A stretch of DNA of 64,000 nucleotides from Desulfatibacillum sp. (GCA_016342355.1 JAEINP010000005.1:93423-157422); one strand, 5' to 3'. Positions 45,685 through 55,928 are shown, counted from the first letter of the stretch. Notes: generated by a model not told the origin, from the sequence alone. Translations and numbers: made by a program.

Positions 45685-48204
45685 TCAGACCCCGCAGCAT
45701 CTCTTATATTTTTTTCCGCTCCCGCAGGGACAGAGAGAGTTTCTGCCCACCTTGTCATCCTTGCGCTGTACTGGCTTTTTAGGGACTCCTGAACTTCCGT
45801 GGGAGAAGGTCATTTCCTGCTCCTGGGGTTTTACTTCTTCAATGGCCTCGGGCTCCTCAAAACGCACAAAGAAAAGTCTTCGGACAACTTCTTCCTGTAT
45901 GCGGTCAATGAGGTCCTGGAACATTTCATAGCCTTCTTTTTTGTACACGATCAGGGGCTGCTGTTGGGCATAACTTCTGAGTCCAATGCCTTCCTTCAGG
46001 TGATCCATGGACAGGAGATGATCTTTCCAAAGGGAATCCAGAGTCATCAACATCAGTCGTTCTTCCACCATTCGGAAAAAATCCGAACCCACCGCTTTTT
46101 CCTTGGCGTCATAGACCTCCATGGCGGCTTTGTACAATAACTCTCCGAATTCCTTGGCTTTCAGCGTTTCCTTGGATTCATCGTCCATTTCCACCCGGAT
46201 GCCGAACTGGCTATGCATCTCGTCATGGATGCCATCCCAATCCCAGTCTCTGGCGTGGGAACGTTCATCAGCGTAAGAGGCCGCGATGGCTTGGGTCTTG
46301 CCCTCAATCATTTCTTCGATGGAGGGACGCAGGCTTTCACCGCTCAGGATTTCACGGCGTTGGCGATAAATCACCTCCCGCTGCTGGTTCATGACGTCGT
46401 CATATTCCAGGAGATGCTTACGACCTTCAAAGTTATGGGCTTCCACCTTGGCCTGTGCGTTTTCAATGCCTCGGGAAAGGATTTTCGCCTCAATGGGCTC
46501 CCCTTCTTCCATACCCAGGCGGTCCATGATGTTGGACATGCGCTCTCCGCCAAAGATGCGCAGCAGGTCATCATCCATGGAAAGGTAAAACCGGGAGGAC
46601 CCGGGATCTCCTTGGCGTCCGCTCCGGCCTCTCAACTGGTTGTCAATACGACGGCTTTCATGGCGTTCCGTACCCAGGATGTGGAGGCCTCCCAGACCGG
46701 TAACCCCCTCGCCCAGTTTGATGTCGGTTCCGCGGCCAGCCATGTTGGTAGAGATGGTCACCGCACCGCGCTGGCCTGCATTGGCGACGATCTGGGCTTC
46801 TCCCTCATGATTCTTTGCATTGAGGACATTGTGAGGGACGCCCCGCTTTTTGAGCATGACGGCCAGTTTTTCGGAATCATCAATGGAAATGGTGCCCACC
46901 AGCACAGGTTGCCCTTTTCGGTTCAGCTCCTGAATTTCGTTGATTACCGCCTCATATTTTTCCTTTTTTGTGCGATAGATGACATCGGAAAAATCTTTGC
47001 GGACCATGGGCATATTGGTGGGAACGACCAAGACGTCCAGGTTGTAAATCTTTTTAAATTCAGCAGCTTCTGTATCCGCCGTACCAGTCATGCCGGAAAG
47101 TTTTTCGTACATGCGGAAATAATTCTGGAAGGTGATGGAGGCCAGAGTCTGGTTTTCGTTTTCAATCTTGACCTTTTCCTTGGCTTCCAGGGCCTGGTGC
47201 AAGCCGTCGCTGTAGCGCCTACCGGGCATCAGACGGCCCGTAAATTCGTCCACGATAATGACTTCACCCTGTTTGACGATATAGTCCACATCCCGCTTGA
47301 ATAGAGTATGGGCCTTCAGGGCCTGGTTCACATGGTGTAGCATTTCCATATTTTTATGATCATAGATGTTCTCTATCCCCAGACCATTTTCCACCAATTT
47401 AACGCCATCGTCCGTCAGAATCACCTGCCGGGCTTTTTCGTCAATGGTGTAATGGTCCTCTTCCTTAAGGCGTGGAATGACCACGTCCACCTGATAGTAT
47501 AGTTGGGTGGATTTTTCGGCAGGGCCGGAAATGATCAGGGGGGTTCTGGCCTCGTCGATGAGAATACTGTCCACTTCGTCCACAATGGCAAAATGGTGGT
47601 CCCGCTGCACAAAATGGCCCCGGGAATATTTCATGTTGTCGCGCAGATAATCGAACCCGAATTCGTTGTTGGTGCCATAGGTAATGTCTGAATAATAGGC
47701 GGCGCGCCGTTCCTCATCGTCCAGGCCATGGAGAATGGTGCCAACACTCATGCCCAGGAACTTGTAAATCTTGCCCATCCACTCGGTATCGCGGGTGGCC
47801 AGGTAATCGTTCACTGTCACCACATGGACGCCTCTTCCAGTCAGGGCGTTCAGATAGGCAGGGAGGGTGGCCACCAGGGTTTTCCCTTCACCGGTTTTCA
47901 TTTCAGCAATGTTTCCCCGGTGGAGGACCACGCCGCCGATAAGCTGGACATCAAAGTGGCGCATTTCCACGGAGCGGATGGAAGCTTCCCGGACGGTGGC
48001 AAAGGCATCGCACAGGAGGTTATCCAGGGTTTCGCCATCCTTAAAGCGTTGCCTGAACAAATCGGTTTGCGCCCTAAGCTCATCGTCGCTCATGGCGTGG
48101 TATTTAGACTCCAACTCGTTGATGCGATCCACCAGCGGACTGATTTTTTTGATCTCACGACCGTTTTTGGTACCAAAAATTTTTGCAAGTATTTCGCCTA
48201 TCAT
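45685..48204 (-). CDS. secA: Preprotein translocase ATPase SecA
   Basis: The 839-residue motor drives export through SecYEG. NBD1 has [15 protein letters not shown] and [19 protein letters not shown]2 carries [12 protein letters not shown] and [18 protein letters not shown]; the helical scaffold and PPXD are in place. The C-terminus is the zinc-binding SEC-C segment [19 protein letters not shown], which binds SecB or the ribosome. The length suits proteobacteria. Convergent with EF-G2 through a shared terminator. Confidence 0.98.
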   Translation of the reverse strand: MIGEILAKIFGTKNGREIKKISPLVDRINELESKYHAMSDDELRAQTDLFRQRFKDGETLDNLLCDAFATVREASIRSVEMRHFDVQLIGGVVLHRGNIAEMKTGEGKTLVATLPAYLNALTGRGVHVVTVNDYLATRDTEWMGKIYKFLGMSVGTILHGLDDEERRAAYYSDITYGTNNEFGFDYLRDNMKYSRGHFVQRDHHFAIVDEVDSILIDEARTPLIISGPAEKSTQLYYQVDVVIPRLKEEDHYTIDEKARQVILTDDGVKLVENGLGIENIYDHKNMEMLHHVNQALKAHTLFKRDVDYIVKQGEVIIVDEFTGRLMPGRRYSDGLHQALEAKEKVKIENENQTLASITFQNYFRMYEKLSGMTGTADTEAAEFKKIYNLDVLVVPTNMPMVRKDFSDVIYRTKKEKYEAVINEIQELNRKGQPVLVGTISIDDSEKLAVMLKKRGVPHNVLNAKNHEGEAQIVANAGQRGAVTISTNMAGRGTDIKLGEGVTGLGGLHILGTERHESRRIDNQLRGRSGRQGDPGSSRFYLSMDDDLLRIFGGERMSNIMDRLGMEEGEPIEAKILSRGIENAQAKVEAHNFEGRKHLLEYDDVMNQQREVIYRQRREILSGESLRPSIEEMIEGKTQAIAASYADERSHARDWDWDGIHDEMHSQFGIRVEMDDESKETLKAKEFGELLYKAAMEVYDAKEKAVGSDFFRMVEERLMLMTLDSLWKDHLLSMDHLKEGIGLRSYAQQQPLIVYKKEGYEMFQDLIDRIQEEVVRRLFFVRFEEPEAIEEVKPQEQEMTFSHGSSGVPKKPVQRKDDKVGRNSLCPCGSGKKYKRCCGV

Positions 48205-48448
48205 CGGAAACTTTGCCTTTCAGAATGCACTTCTTGATCAATGGGTTATGCCCGGAAACTCGGATTGTCCGCCATAACGCGGGAGCAATGATCTTTGGGG
48301 ATGGTTGGCATGGCCTCTCCGGTTCACGAGTATGCTTAGGGGGTATATCAAAACCTTGGTTCATTCACAAGCCCTGGTTTGGTATGGAGTTAATTAGGAT
48401 GGCTCACAAGGCCAGGATTGCAACAGGAACATACTCCTGTAAAGGTGG

Positions 48449-49297
48449 CTATTCCAGGGAAAAGCGCATGAGGTGGCGCTTTTCAAACACCCATTCCGGG
48501 GTTTTGAGATTATCCCCGAAATCGGTTCCGTACCAGGGAGAAATATCTGAATTATTGAGGTTTTTTAAAATGTGTATATCCTGGGCTGGCATAAAACTTT
48601 GGGCCAGCAGAAAGACCTTTTGTCCAGTTTGAGTGTGAATTGCCGTGTCCGCCACAAGGACTGCATGTCCGGGAAACCCGCCCTGGATAAAAACATCCCC
48701 GGGCCGAATATCTTCCACACTGTCGACAGGTTTTAGCTCCCTGCTCAGGGAGGCTGTGCCTGCGTACATCATGACAGTTTCCAGATAGGAGCGGAATTGT
48801 GAATAAGATGAACTCTGGTCTCCCTGTTGAACCCAGGTAACCTGGCTTCCTTGAACCACAGGTCGAAAGCCGTTGGCCCATCGGGTGAATTCAGCCCTGT
48901 CTCCGGATGTGAAATTAAAATGGATTTGATCGTACCTGTCTGAAAAAAACAAATACTCGGCGCGCAGTCTTATCACCGCATCGGCGCATTGCTGGAGGTC
49001 TTTGGTTCCCACATCAATGTCCAAAACCGCGTAATGGACGTTTTGGTTGTGCTTTTTTTCCCCGTTATACAGGGTGACAGGAGGAGAACCGGGTTTTACG
49101 GGTAAACTCCGAAGCCAAAACACAAAACTGCCGGGCTGGACTTCCGCCCGTTCGTACCCTTGGGGAGCGGGGATCTTGTCTGCCAATACCTGGGTTTTTT
49201 GGCCCTTTTCCAGCCAGGGAAACATGGTGGCCCCGGCCAGGGCTGGCACGGACAAAAGGAGCAGACAAAAGATGCCGGTTTTCAGGTAGCGAAGCAT
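48449..49297 (-). CDS. DUF4846 protein, exported
   Basis: The 282-residue product begins with a signal peptide (LRYLKTGIFCLLLLSVPALA). The mature protein matches DUF4846: DIDVGTKDLQQCADAVIRLR, QIHFNFTSG, RPGDVFIQGGFPGHAVLVAD, LLAQSFMPAQDIHILKNL, and DNLKTPEWVFEKRHLMRF. The PGHAVLVAD and AQSFMPAQ blocks recall NlpC/P60-like hydrolase folds, but a catalytic triad cannot be assigned. It begins 13 bases after the upstream methyltransferase gene on the same strand. The ATG at 49297 has GGGAGGGGG close upstream. Confidence 0.88.
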   Translation of the reverse strand: MLRYLKTGIFCLLLLSVPALAGATMFPWLEKGQKTQVLADKIPAPQGYERAEVQPGSFVFWLRSLPVKPGSPPVTLYNGEKKHNQNVHYAVLDIDVGTKDLQQCADAVIRLRAEYLFFSDRYDQIHFNFTSGDRAEFTRWANGFRPVVQGSQVTWVQQGDQSSSYSQFRSYLETVMMYAGTASLSRELKPVDSVEDIRPGDVFIQGGFPGHAVLVADTAIHTQTGQKVFLLAQSFMPAQDIHILKNLNNSDISPWYGTDFGDNLKTPEWVFEKRHLMRFSLE

Positions 49298-49310
49298 CCG
49301 GCCCCCTCCC

Positions 49311-50513
49311 CTATTCCACATCATAGCGGTAAAGTTTGCATTCAATGGGGCCGTTGAAAAAGGTGCTGGCCTTTCTTTTGCCAAGGCCGATGTTTTTGGC
49401 GACATCCGGGTTGCCGGTGATCATGGCCAGTTTGTAGCCGCGAAAACGCTTCCTTAGAACCGCCCCCAGTTCCTGGTATAGAGCTGCCAGTTCATCCGAC
49501 TCCCCGATCCTTTCACCATAGGGGGGATTGACCGCCACCAAGCCGGGCTGGGTGGCCCGCATAGGCGGCCGGGCCTTGGACATTTCGCGTTGTTCGATCT
49601 TCACATATCCCGCCATGCCTGCCCGGGCCACGTTCGCCTTGGCGTATTCCACGGCCTTGGGATGGTGATCGGTGCCCAGGATGGGAGGAATGCGTTTTTT
49701 GCCCTTTTCAGCAATCAGGGCGGCCTCGCCAATCATGCCCGCCCATAAGGATTTGTCGTGGCCTTTCCACCCCAGAAACCCAAAATAATTCCGCAGGAGT
49801 CCCGGGGCGACATTCCCGGCCATCAGGGCGCCTTCAATTACAAAGGTGCCGGAACCGCACATGGGATCAATGAGAGCCCCCCCTGCCCTGGCTATGGAAG
49901 GCCATTCCGCCCGCAACAGGAGGGCCGCAGCAAGGTTTTCCCTGAGGGGCGCTACGCCGCCGTCCTGGCGATACCCCCGTTTGTGGAGGCTGTCCCCGGA
50001 AAGGTCGATAGCCACCACTGCCTTGTCGTTTTGCAGATGGACATTGATCCGCAGGTCAGGTCTTGTGATGTTGACCATGAGCCTGTCCCCAACTTCCTCT
50101 TTAAACTGATCCACCACAGCATCCTTGACCCGCTGTGCGCCGAACAGAGTATGGGTGATAGCTGAACTGGTAGACGTGAAATCCACGGCAATGGATTTTC
50201 GGTAGTCCAGGTGCTGTGTCCAGTCAATTGCCCGGACGCCTTCGTAAAGGGATTGGGGATTGTCGGCATCAAAGCGGCCCACGGTTAACAGAACCCTGGA
50301 AGCCACCCTGGACCATAATATGACCTTATAAGCCGTGACCAGGTCACCGGAAAAACGGACACCGGCAGCCGATTCCGCGACTTCCACAATCCCCATGGCT
50401 CGAAGTTCGTCTGCCAGGATGGTGGAAGTTTTCCTGGCGCAGGTGGCGAAAAGCTCCATGGCTTGTCCCGAGGCTTTACTATTTGACGTATTTGAATTGC
50501 CTTGTGTATTCAT
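49311..50513 (-). CDS. THUMP-domain rRNA guanine-N2 methyltransferase (RlmL/TrmN-like)
   Basis: The roughly 400-residue protein has an N-terminal THUMP RNA-binding domain (up to about residue 150) and a C-terminal Rossmann methyltransferase. It has GGALIDPMCGSGTFVIEGAL as motif I, and VAVNPPYGERIG as the catalytic NPPY. That motif methylates guanine N2 in rRNA, as in RlmL for 23S. TTG and GTG codons up to 50552 extend the frame; ATG 50513 is the first ATG but has no good Shine-Dalgarno. Which base is modified is unknown. Confidence 0.88.
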   Translation of the reverse strand: MNTQGNSNTSNSKASGQAMELFATCARKTSTILADELRAMGIVEVAESAAGVRFSGDLVTAYKVILWSRVASRVLLTVGRFDADNPQSLYEGVRAIDWTQHLDYRKSIAVDFTSTSSAITHTLFGAQRVKDAVVDQFKEEVGDRLMVNITRPDLRINVHLQNDKAVVAIDLSGDSLHKRGYRQDGGVAPLRENLAAALLLRAEWPSIARAGGALIDPMCGSGTFVIEGALMAGNVAPGLLRNYFGFLGWKGHDKSLWAGMIGEAALIAEKGKKRIPPILGTDHHPKAVEYAKANVARAGMAGYVKIEQREMSKARPPMRATQPGLVAVNPPYGERIGESDELAALYQELGAVLRKRFRGYKLAMITGNPDVAKNIGLGKRKASTFFNGPIECKLYRYDVE

Positions 50514-50655
50514 AGGGCACACATAAGCAAATTTTTTAATAAACACCAGCAAAAAATTTTTGCCTCCTCCACTTGAAAAATGGTATGAAAAGTAAATTCA
50601 AGCGTGTGAGTGGTGTTCATCGGTTTTTCGGAAATGCTATTGGCCGGAGGGGAAA

Positions 50656-50931
50656 ATGACTACCCAGACCATCGTGTACCTGTTTTTTCTTATAATTTAC
50701 CTGCTTATCCTTGTGGCTTTTAACAAGGCCCGGACCAAATACGCCGGTGGCAAGGTGGGGGAGATGATCAATCTGATCCTGGTGACCACTCTTCTCTTAT
50801 TTTGTTCGGATTACGCACAGGTGCTTCAGGGATTGTTTCCCGAAAACGTCCTTTTCGCTGTCCAGGTGATATTGCGTGCAGCAGCATTGTCTTTCCTGGC
50901 TTTTGGGGGCATTCGCATAGGAAGCGATTAA
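50656..50931 (+). CDS. Small membrane protein with three helices
   Basis: The 91-residue protein has three hydrophobic segments: IVYLFFLIIYLLILVAF, MINLILVTTLLLFC and VQVILRAAALSFLAFGG. GGAGGGG lies 5 bases before ATG. It lies between two minus-strand genes and ends 18 bases before the PATAN gene's stop. No family recognised. Confidence 0.72.
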   Translation: MTTQTIVYLFFLIIYLLILVAFNKARTKYAGGKVGEMINLILVTTLLLFCSDYAQVLQGLFPENVLFAVQVILRAAALSFLAFGGIRIGSD

Positions 50932-50949
50932 TGTGGGGATAACCGGGGG

Positions 50950-52188
50950 TTATTTTTTCTTGAAGCGTCCAAACAGGCCCCCGGATTTTTTGTCCTTTTC
51001 ACCGGACCCCATTCTTTCAATGGATTCGGCAAGGACCTCCTGGATATGGGATACCACATAGTCCTTTTCCTCGGAATCCTCATGGTATTTATCCACGTAT
51101 GAGAGAACCCGCTGAGCTTCTGCAATGGCGTCCTGGGTCAGGGATGCACCAATTTGATCCCGGGTGTTGTCCAGCACAAATTTCAGGTAATCGTTCAGGG
51201 CTTCCATTAAAAATTCCGTAGCTTTTGCAGCATCTCCCAGTTTCAGGGATTCCAGGCCTTCCCGCATGACCTGAACATTGGTGATGGCCGGGTTGGAAGG
51301 GCTGTACTTATGGAAAATTATGCGCATTTTTCCACTGAGTCTGGATTTGGAATTGTCAAAGACCGATTCTGACTGGTGCCCTAATTCGGTTTGCAGGGCC
51401 TTGAAAATCACCCCTAAAACGTCATTGTGCAGAATGATAAGGCCGGACTGGTCTGAAACCTTTCCATTTCCGGTAAGGGCGACTGTTTCCACTTTTCGAA
51501 TAAGTCCTGATGAAAGTAATGAAAACAGTAGTTTATAGACAGGATATGTTTCGTAACCGCTTAGCTGGACAATTTGTCCCACATTTTTCTTGCCGTCTAT
51601 CAAGGACAGGACATGCCATTCATTGGCGTCCAACTTGATTTCCTTTTTATCCGGAAAGGCGTCGGAAATTTTTAGGACTGCGGCTTCATCCGGGAGTTGC
51701 TTTTTGATGATATCCAATTCATCAATGCGTCGGGACGCCTCCAGGATGACGTCGATGGTATTGAGGTTGACCACCACGTCCTCTTCCAGCTTCAGAGGTG
51801 TTTCCTTGAAATGAAATTCCCCTTTTTTCCAGAAAAACAGATTAAACAGGATTTCCTTGATTTGTTTTTCAATGAATTTTTTGAAGGCGTCCGAGGAAAT
51901 GTAGCCCTTTTCAACCAGAACCTTGCCAAGCAGTTTTTTCTCCTGTCTGGCGGTTTCGGCGCACTTTTGGAGTTCCTGCACACTGATAACCCCCTGGGTC
52001 CTGAGCAGGTGGCCCAGACGGGCTTCCTTAAGAGAACCAACCGCGTAGATTATGGTTCCATCCTTGACAAAAACCCGGGCTTCCTCCTGGTCATCCACGA
52101 TGCGCAGGACACCGGTGAGTTTCTCGCGTGCCAGATGCTGCAACAGGCTGGCGAAAAAGAAACTGTCGAGATTACCATTTAGAGCCAT
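50950..52188 (-). CDS. PATAN/DUF4388 domain protein
   Basis: The 412-residue protein starts with a DUF4388/PATAN domain, about residues 1-135: SLLQHLAREKLTGVLRIVDD, EARVFVKDGTIIYAVGSLKE, FFWKKGEFHFKE. This is a scaffold for protein interactions in bacterial signalling and gliding or pilus systems. A second winged-helix-like or related region lies near DANEWHVLSLIDGKKNVGQI (a typical DUF4388-associated segment). The last 150 residues are helical and charged. It is divergent, 106 bases away, from a small protein and a diadenylate-cyclase-like protein. The second ATG of an ATGATG pair is used. Confidence 0.82.
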   Translation of the reverse strand: MALNGNLDSFFFASLLQHLAREKLTGVLRIVDDQEEARVFVKDGTIIYAVGSLKEARLGHLLRTQGVISVQELQKCAETARQEKKLLGKVLVEKGYISSDAFKKFIEKQIKEILFNLFFWKKGEFHFKETPLKLEEDVVVNLNTIDVILEASRRIDELDIIKKQLPDEAAVLKISDAFPDKKEIKLDANEWHVLSLIDGKKNVGQIVQLSGYETYPVYKLLFSLLSSGLIRKVETVALTGNGKVSDQSGLIILHNDVLGVIFKALQTELGHQSESVFDNSKSRLSGKMRIIFHKYSPSNPAITNVQVMREGLESLKLGDAAKATEFLMEALNDYLKFVLDNTRDQIGASLTQDAIAEAQRVLSYVDKYHEDSEEKDYVVSHIQEVLAESIERMGSGEKDKKSGGLFGRFKKK

Positions 52189-52294
52189 CATCCACTCCAC
52201 AAAGAATATTGACAGGAACACACGGGCAAGAAATAATATAAAAATATGGTATGCATATAGCATATTTTTTTATTGAACGACCAGGAAATTTCCC

Positions 52295-52564
52295 ATGCCG
52301 TTATTGTTTGGAAAAAAAGAGCCTGTCTCTGAAAACAAAACCTTTGTCTCCCTCATCCAACTGGCCCGGCAGGATGCCGGGTTCAGGGAGCAAATCCTGA
52401 CCATTCTTTCCCTGGACAGGTTTAACAGACAGTCAGCGCTTCACTCCATAACTGATACCATGCGCATGCAAAAAGCCCCTAATGATCTGGTACAGGCCCT
52501 GGAAAGCCTTGCCAGCGATTCTGTGGCTGAAAGGGCTCTGGAACTGATCAAAAATGCCTACTAA
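52295..52564 (+). CDS. Small helical protein upstream of the DAC-domain gene
   Basis: The 89-residue protein is predicted to be all helical, with KTFVSLIQLARQDAGFREQI and LESLASDSVAERALELIK. It has no signal peptide and belongs to no family I recognise. It overlaps the next gene by 11 bases, so its translation is coupled to the cyclase-like protein; a partner role is inferred. Confidence 0.75.
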   Translation: MPLLFGKKEPVSENKTFVSLIQLARQDAGFREQILTILSLDRFNRQSALHSITDTMRMQKAPNDLVQALESLASDSVAERALELIKNAY

Positions 52565-54035
52565 TATTTATCCTGATTGTCACACCGGACATGGCTCTGC
52601 CCAGCATTCCCATAATCTGAGTATCTTTCACATAGCGGACGGCCTGGCGGACGGCCTGTCCCATTTTTCCGGCGCCAGCCGTACGGCCCTAATCTACGGG
52701 GTAAACCCTGGCGATCCCTTAAAAATCTACGATCCCCAGAACCTATTGGATGGCCATGAATTGTTGTTAAAAAAAATCTACCTGGAATCGGAGGATTGGA
52801 AACAGAACGCCGACAAAGCAGAAACCCTCAAACTCTTTGATCCTGTGATTCCCGCGGAAGACTTGGGGCTGACCGGTCTTATCTCTTTTGGGGGAATGTC
52901 CCAGTCCGCCTTTTACCAAATGTGGTTTACCGAACACCATCCGGATATTTGCAATACCGGCCCCACCAAAAGATGGCTGGAGCACGCCACATGGCTCCTG
53001 TCTCATGATCTGGCCACCTGCAGCGAGTTTTATTCGTCCATGTCCGACTATATTCTTAGGGAATACGCCACCCATGCCGTGCGCGATTTTTTAGTGGACG
53101 AACTCAATGTCCGGGTTGGATGGGATATTCAAATGCGTGTCTACCCTGTATTGGATGCGGTCCTGAACATTTCCAAAACCATGGAAGAAGGAGCATGGCC
53201 ACGGGGCAAACTGGCCTTTGTGCTCCGGTCATTAATGGGCACTATTCAGGATTTGGTGCAGTTTCCCGAATTGGAACGCCCCAGCCTGAGTAATTTCAAG
53301 CATGTGCGCAAGCTCCTGCAAGCGGTGGAAACCTCGGAGCGGTACCTGGTTTCGGATGGTTCCCTTATTGTGGGCATTGGCACTGGCGAATTGCCTCCCC
53401 ACGCCATTGTGGCGGATTATGCAGGAACTCACGGTTTTGTTTCCTTTGAAGGCGAACTGATATGCAGCTTTTTTGACGGAAGGTTTCATTCAAGCACTCG
53501 AAGGGCCAACCTGGTGCAGGTGGAGGAAATCCTCCTGGAGTCTTCCATGGAAACAGGCCAATCCAGCGAGCTTTTGCAGACCATCAAAAAACTGGTGCAT
53601 TACGCAGAGGACCATAAACGCGGTTGCACCCTGGTAATCGACCTGAACCAGGAACCCATGAACATCTCGGGCCAGAAACTGCAAGATCCCCTGGACCTTA
53701 CAACCGAGGCTCACCTTGACCTGGCCATGTCCCTCTCCAAGGTGGACGGAGCCCTGCATCTAAGGCCGGACATGAAACTCTTCGGCTTCGCCTGTATTCT
53801 GGACGGCCGCGCCATCCCCGGAGAAGACAGAGCCAGAGGCGCCCGGTTTAACTCAGCCCTGCGCTTCACGGCCATGAACGATAACATAGTGGTCATTGTG
53901 GTCAGTTCGGACAGGCCCGTTTCCATCCTTCAGTCAGGGGTGGAATTGACGGCCCATTGCTATTGGAAACCTGTATCAAGCTGCATGCGCACCCCCCCTA
54001 CCCTAAAAGATTGGATAGACAGCAGGAGCAGATGA
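52554..54035 (+). CDS. Protein with N-terminal unknown region and C-terminal diadenylate-cyclase-like (DisA_N) domain
   Basis: The 493-residue protein carries a DAC/DisA_N domain in its last 120 residues, with KVDGALHL (DGA at residues 398-400) and GARFNSALRFT where active c-di-AMP synthases read RHR. RFN is at 431-433, followed by NIVVIVVSSDRPVSIL. DGA is kept; the triphosphate-contacting RHR motif is degenerate, so the activity may be lost or altered. The first 370 residues have no recognised family; they lack membrane helices. Start placed by overlap with the small protein upstream. It converges on a START-like gene 16 bases on. Confidence 0.82.
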   Translation: MPTNIYPDCHTGHGSAQHSHNLSIFHIADGLADGLSHFSGASRTALIYGVNPGDPLKIYDPQNLLDGHELLLKKIYLESEDWKQNADKAETLKLFDPVIPAEDLGLTGLISFGGMSQSAFYQMWFTEHHPDICNTGPTKRWLEHATWLLSHDLATCSEFYSSMSDYILREYATHAVRDFLVDELNVRVGWDIQMRVYPVLDAVLNISKTMEEGAWPRGKLAFVLRSLMGTIQDLVQFPELERPSLSNFKHVRKLLQAVETSERYLVSDGSLIVGIGTGELPPHAIVADYAGTHGFVSFEGELICSFFDGRFHSSTRRANLVQVEEILLESSMETGQSSELLQTIKKLVHYAEDHKRGCTLVIDLNQEPMNISGQKLQDPLDLTTEAHLDLAMSLSKVDGALHLRPDMKLFGFACILDGRAIPGEDRARGARFNSALRFTAMNDNIVVIVVSSDRPVSILQSGVELTAHCYWKPVSSCMRTPPTLKDWIDSRSR

Positions 54036-54051
54036 ACGGGCACGGCAAGGT

Positions 54052-55065
54052 TCAGGTAGCCTCATTCCATTGGGACGCCAACATCCTTTCCGGGGCGACC
54101 TCTTTATCTCCGGTGTGGATCGCTCTGGTCAGGTCCTCGTTTGCCAATAGATTGTCAATGAGCTCAGGGGATACATTTTTGGCTTCCAATACTTTTTGTA
54201 CCACAAAACGGACGGCTTCCAACTGAACGCTTTCCGAACTCCAGGAAAACAAAAGCATTTCGGAAAGCCTGCCCTTTTCAGCGGTTATCAGGTCGTACAA
54301 GGAAACCTCCCGGGATAACCAGTCCACGAATTCCTCATCCTGAATGAATTCAGACAACCTGGCCTTAACCACGCTATCCAGGCGGTTAGAGTCAAGCAGG
54401 ATGGTTTCGCACAGCTTCCGGTCATTGGACTTGTTTCCCATTTGATCATATCTGTTGGAATTGACCTGTTCCCTTAAATTTTTAAGATTTTCCAATAAAT
54501 AGGATTTGGATATGAAGTTGGTCAATGACTTGGGTAGGGCTCCGGCAAAATCCAGGCTGTATTGATAGATTATACCGGTCTTCTCCCGTGTGATGAACTC
54601 GATGGTGTAGCGTCCTTGAAAAGCGGGCACCCGGATAACGTCCGTATTAAGCATCTGGTAATGATCCGCCTGATTGGTAAGGTCTATAAAGGCCCGCCCA
54701 TGGTCCAGGTCATAGGAAACCCTGGCGTTTAGGAACACCTCACGATCCGTAACTGGCCAGGGAAGATCCAGCAATACGCGGACATTGGCGTCGTCTCTGT
54801 TACCGGCAAGAATCTCCCCTTCCCCGCAATAGGGCATCCAGTTCACATATCCGGGGACATCCCGGATCATTTCCCCCACGTTTTCAATGGGCGCATCCAC
54901 CACCATGACAGCTTTGATTTCCAGCAGTCCGGTTCCTGAAGCCTTGCGGCAATAAGATTGGATGCCTTCCTTGTTATTCACCAGGGTCCAGTCTTCCTCA
55001 GCATGGGCCAACCCTATTGTCAGCATCGCCGCAATCCCCACCATTAGCCATTGCAAGCACTTCAT
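54052..55065 (-). CDS. START-like lipid-binding protein, exported
   Basis: The 337-residue precursor has a signal peptide ending AHA|EEDW. Residues of about 25-210 form a START/Bet v1-like domain: YCRKASGTGLLEIKAVMVVD, VGEMIRDVPGYVNWMPYCGE, DLPWPVTDREVFLNARVSYD. This recalls a family of periplasmic START proteins of proteobacteria. The remaining helical part (about 120 residues) has no known family. It may bind or transfer lipids in the envelope (inference). AGGAGAG precedes ATG. Confidence 0.85.
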   Translation of the reverse strand: MKCLQWLMVGIAAMLTIGLAHAEEDWTLVNNKEGIQSYCRKASGTGLLEIKAVMVVDAPIENVGEMIRDVPGYVNWMPYCGEGEILAGNRDDANVRVLLDLPWPVTDREVFLNARVSYDLDHGRAFIDLTNQADHYQMLNTDVIRVPAFQGRYTIEFITREKTGIIYQYSLDFAGALPKSLTNFISKSYLLENLKNLREQVNSNRYDQMGNKSNDRKLCETILLDSNRLDSVVKARLSEFIQDEEFVDWLSREVSLYDLITAEKGRLSEMLLFSWSSESVQLEAVRFVVQKVLEAKNVSPELIDNLLANEDLTRAIHTGDKEVAPERMLASQWNEAT

Positions 55066-55217
55066 ATGATACGCTCTCCTGTTTGAATTGACCGGAAGGT
55101 TTGTTCAGCCGGTTTTTCAAGGCCTTGACCAACCATTGCTGAACATAGTCATTTTAAGTAATGAAACAATTATCATTTTTAACTAGTTAATGCAAGCTAT
55201 TTATGACGCAACGCGTC

Positions 55218-55892
55218 TTATGATCGGGGAGAGGAGGGCGCGGTCCACCATGTGTCCAGGCAGCGTTTACACGGGGAATATCCCTGGAAAAAGGCATCCC
55301 ACAGGGAGGGAAACAAGACTCGGTTTTTAGTATGGATTTTTGCAAGAGAGGGGCATTGGGGCAGATGGAAACGTTTGGTGCGGATATTTCCTGATAGAGT
55401 CAACTTTTTGTAACGCCAGTCCGCCCATACTCCCTGGCCTGCTTGCATGGCCTGTTGTTGGGCAGCAAGTAAATCCGGGAAATGGGATGTGTTGGGAGAA
55501 TGATACAAGCAGTGTGCCATGCCCCGGGCAATCATTTCCCGGTTCACAAAGGCGCCGTCTTTGAGGTATACATAGGCAAGACTCCTGCCGTAGTGATCCT
55601 TGAGGCTTTTGTCGGTTTCCAGGCGGATTTTTTTACCTTCCACCAGTTTCCGGTTGAGGGCAAGAGCTTTGTTTCCAAAGGGTTCCGCAGGTCTATTATC
55701 ATGCATTAATTCAGGGGCGTTGATACCAATATAACGAATGTGGCGGCCGTCCTCCAGGATAATGGTATCCCCGTCCAGCACATATTTGACTCTGATCCAG
55801 TCCGGGCTGTTCAAGGCGCTTAGGACCAGGAATGCAAGGACGCCCAGGATGAAGAGGCCGAGGATCTTTTTTTGTGTGGAAAACTGTGGCAT
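55218..55892 (-). CDS. Staphylococcal-nuclease-like protein with C-terminal Ada-like zinc motif
   Basis: The 224-residue protein has an N-terminal membrane helix or signal anchor (LGLFILGVLAFLVLSAL) and a thermonuclease domain. That domain has YVLDGDTIILEDGRHIRYIG, INAPELMHD and HYGRSLAYVYLKDGAFVNRE with the catalytic arginines and acidic residues. The last 50 residues carry FHLPQCPSLAKI, KNRVLFPSLWDAFFQGYSPC and KRC. That H-x3-C...P-C-x-x-C order resembles the Ada/MTTA zinc motif. It likely degrades DNA or RNA at the cell surface or in the periplasm, with calcium. Confidence 0.87.
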   Translation of the reverse strand: MPQFSTQKKILGLFILGVLAFLVLSALNSPDWIRVKYVLDGDTIILEDGRHIRYIGINAPELMHDNRPAEPFGNKALALNRKLVEGKKIRLETDKSLKDHYGRSLAYVYLKDGAFVNREMIARGMAHCLYHSPNTSHFPDLLAAQQQAMQAGQGVWADWRYKKLTLSGNIRTKRFHLPQCPSLAKIHTKNRVLFPSLWDAFFQGYSPCKRCLDTWWTAPSSPRS

Positions 55893-55928
55893 GGATGTCC
55901 CGGCCCTTTGCCTTAAGGATAACGACCC

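Noticed and set aside
46213..47304. Plus-strand open frame of 363 residues inside secA
   Set aside because: Shadow of secA with no motif or ribosome site.
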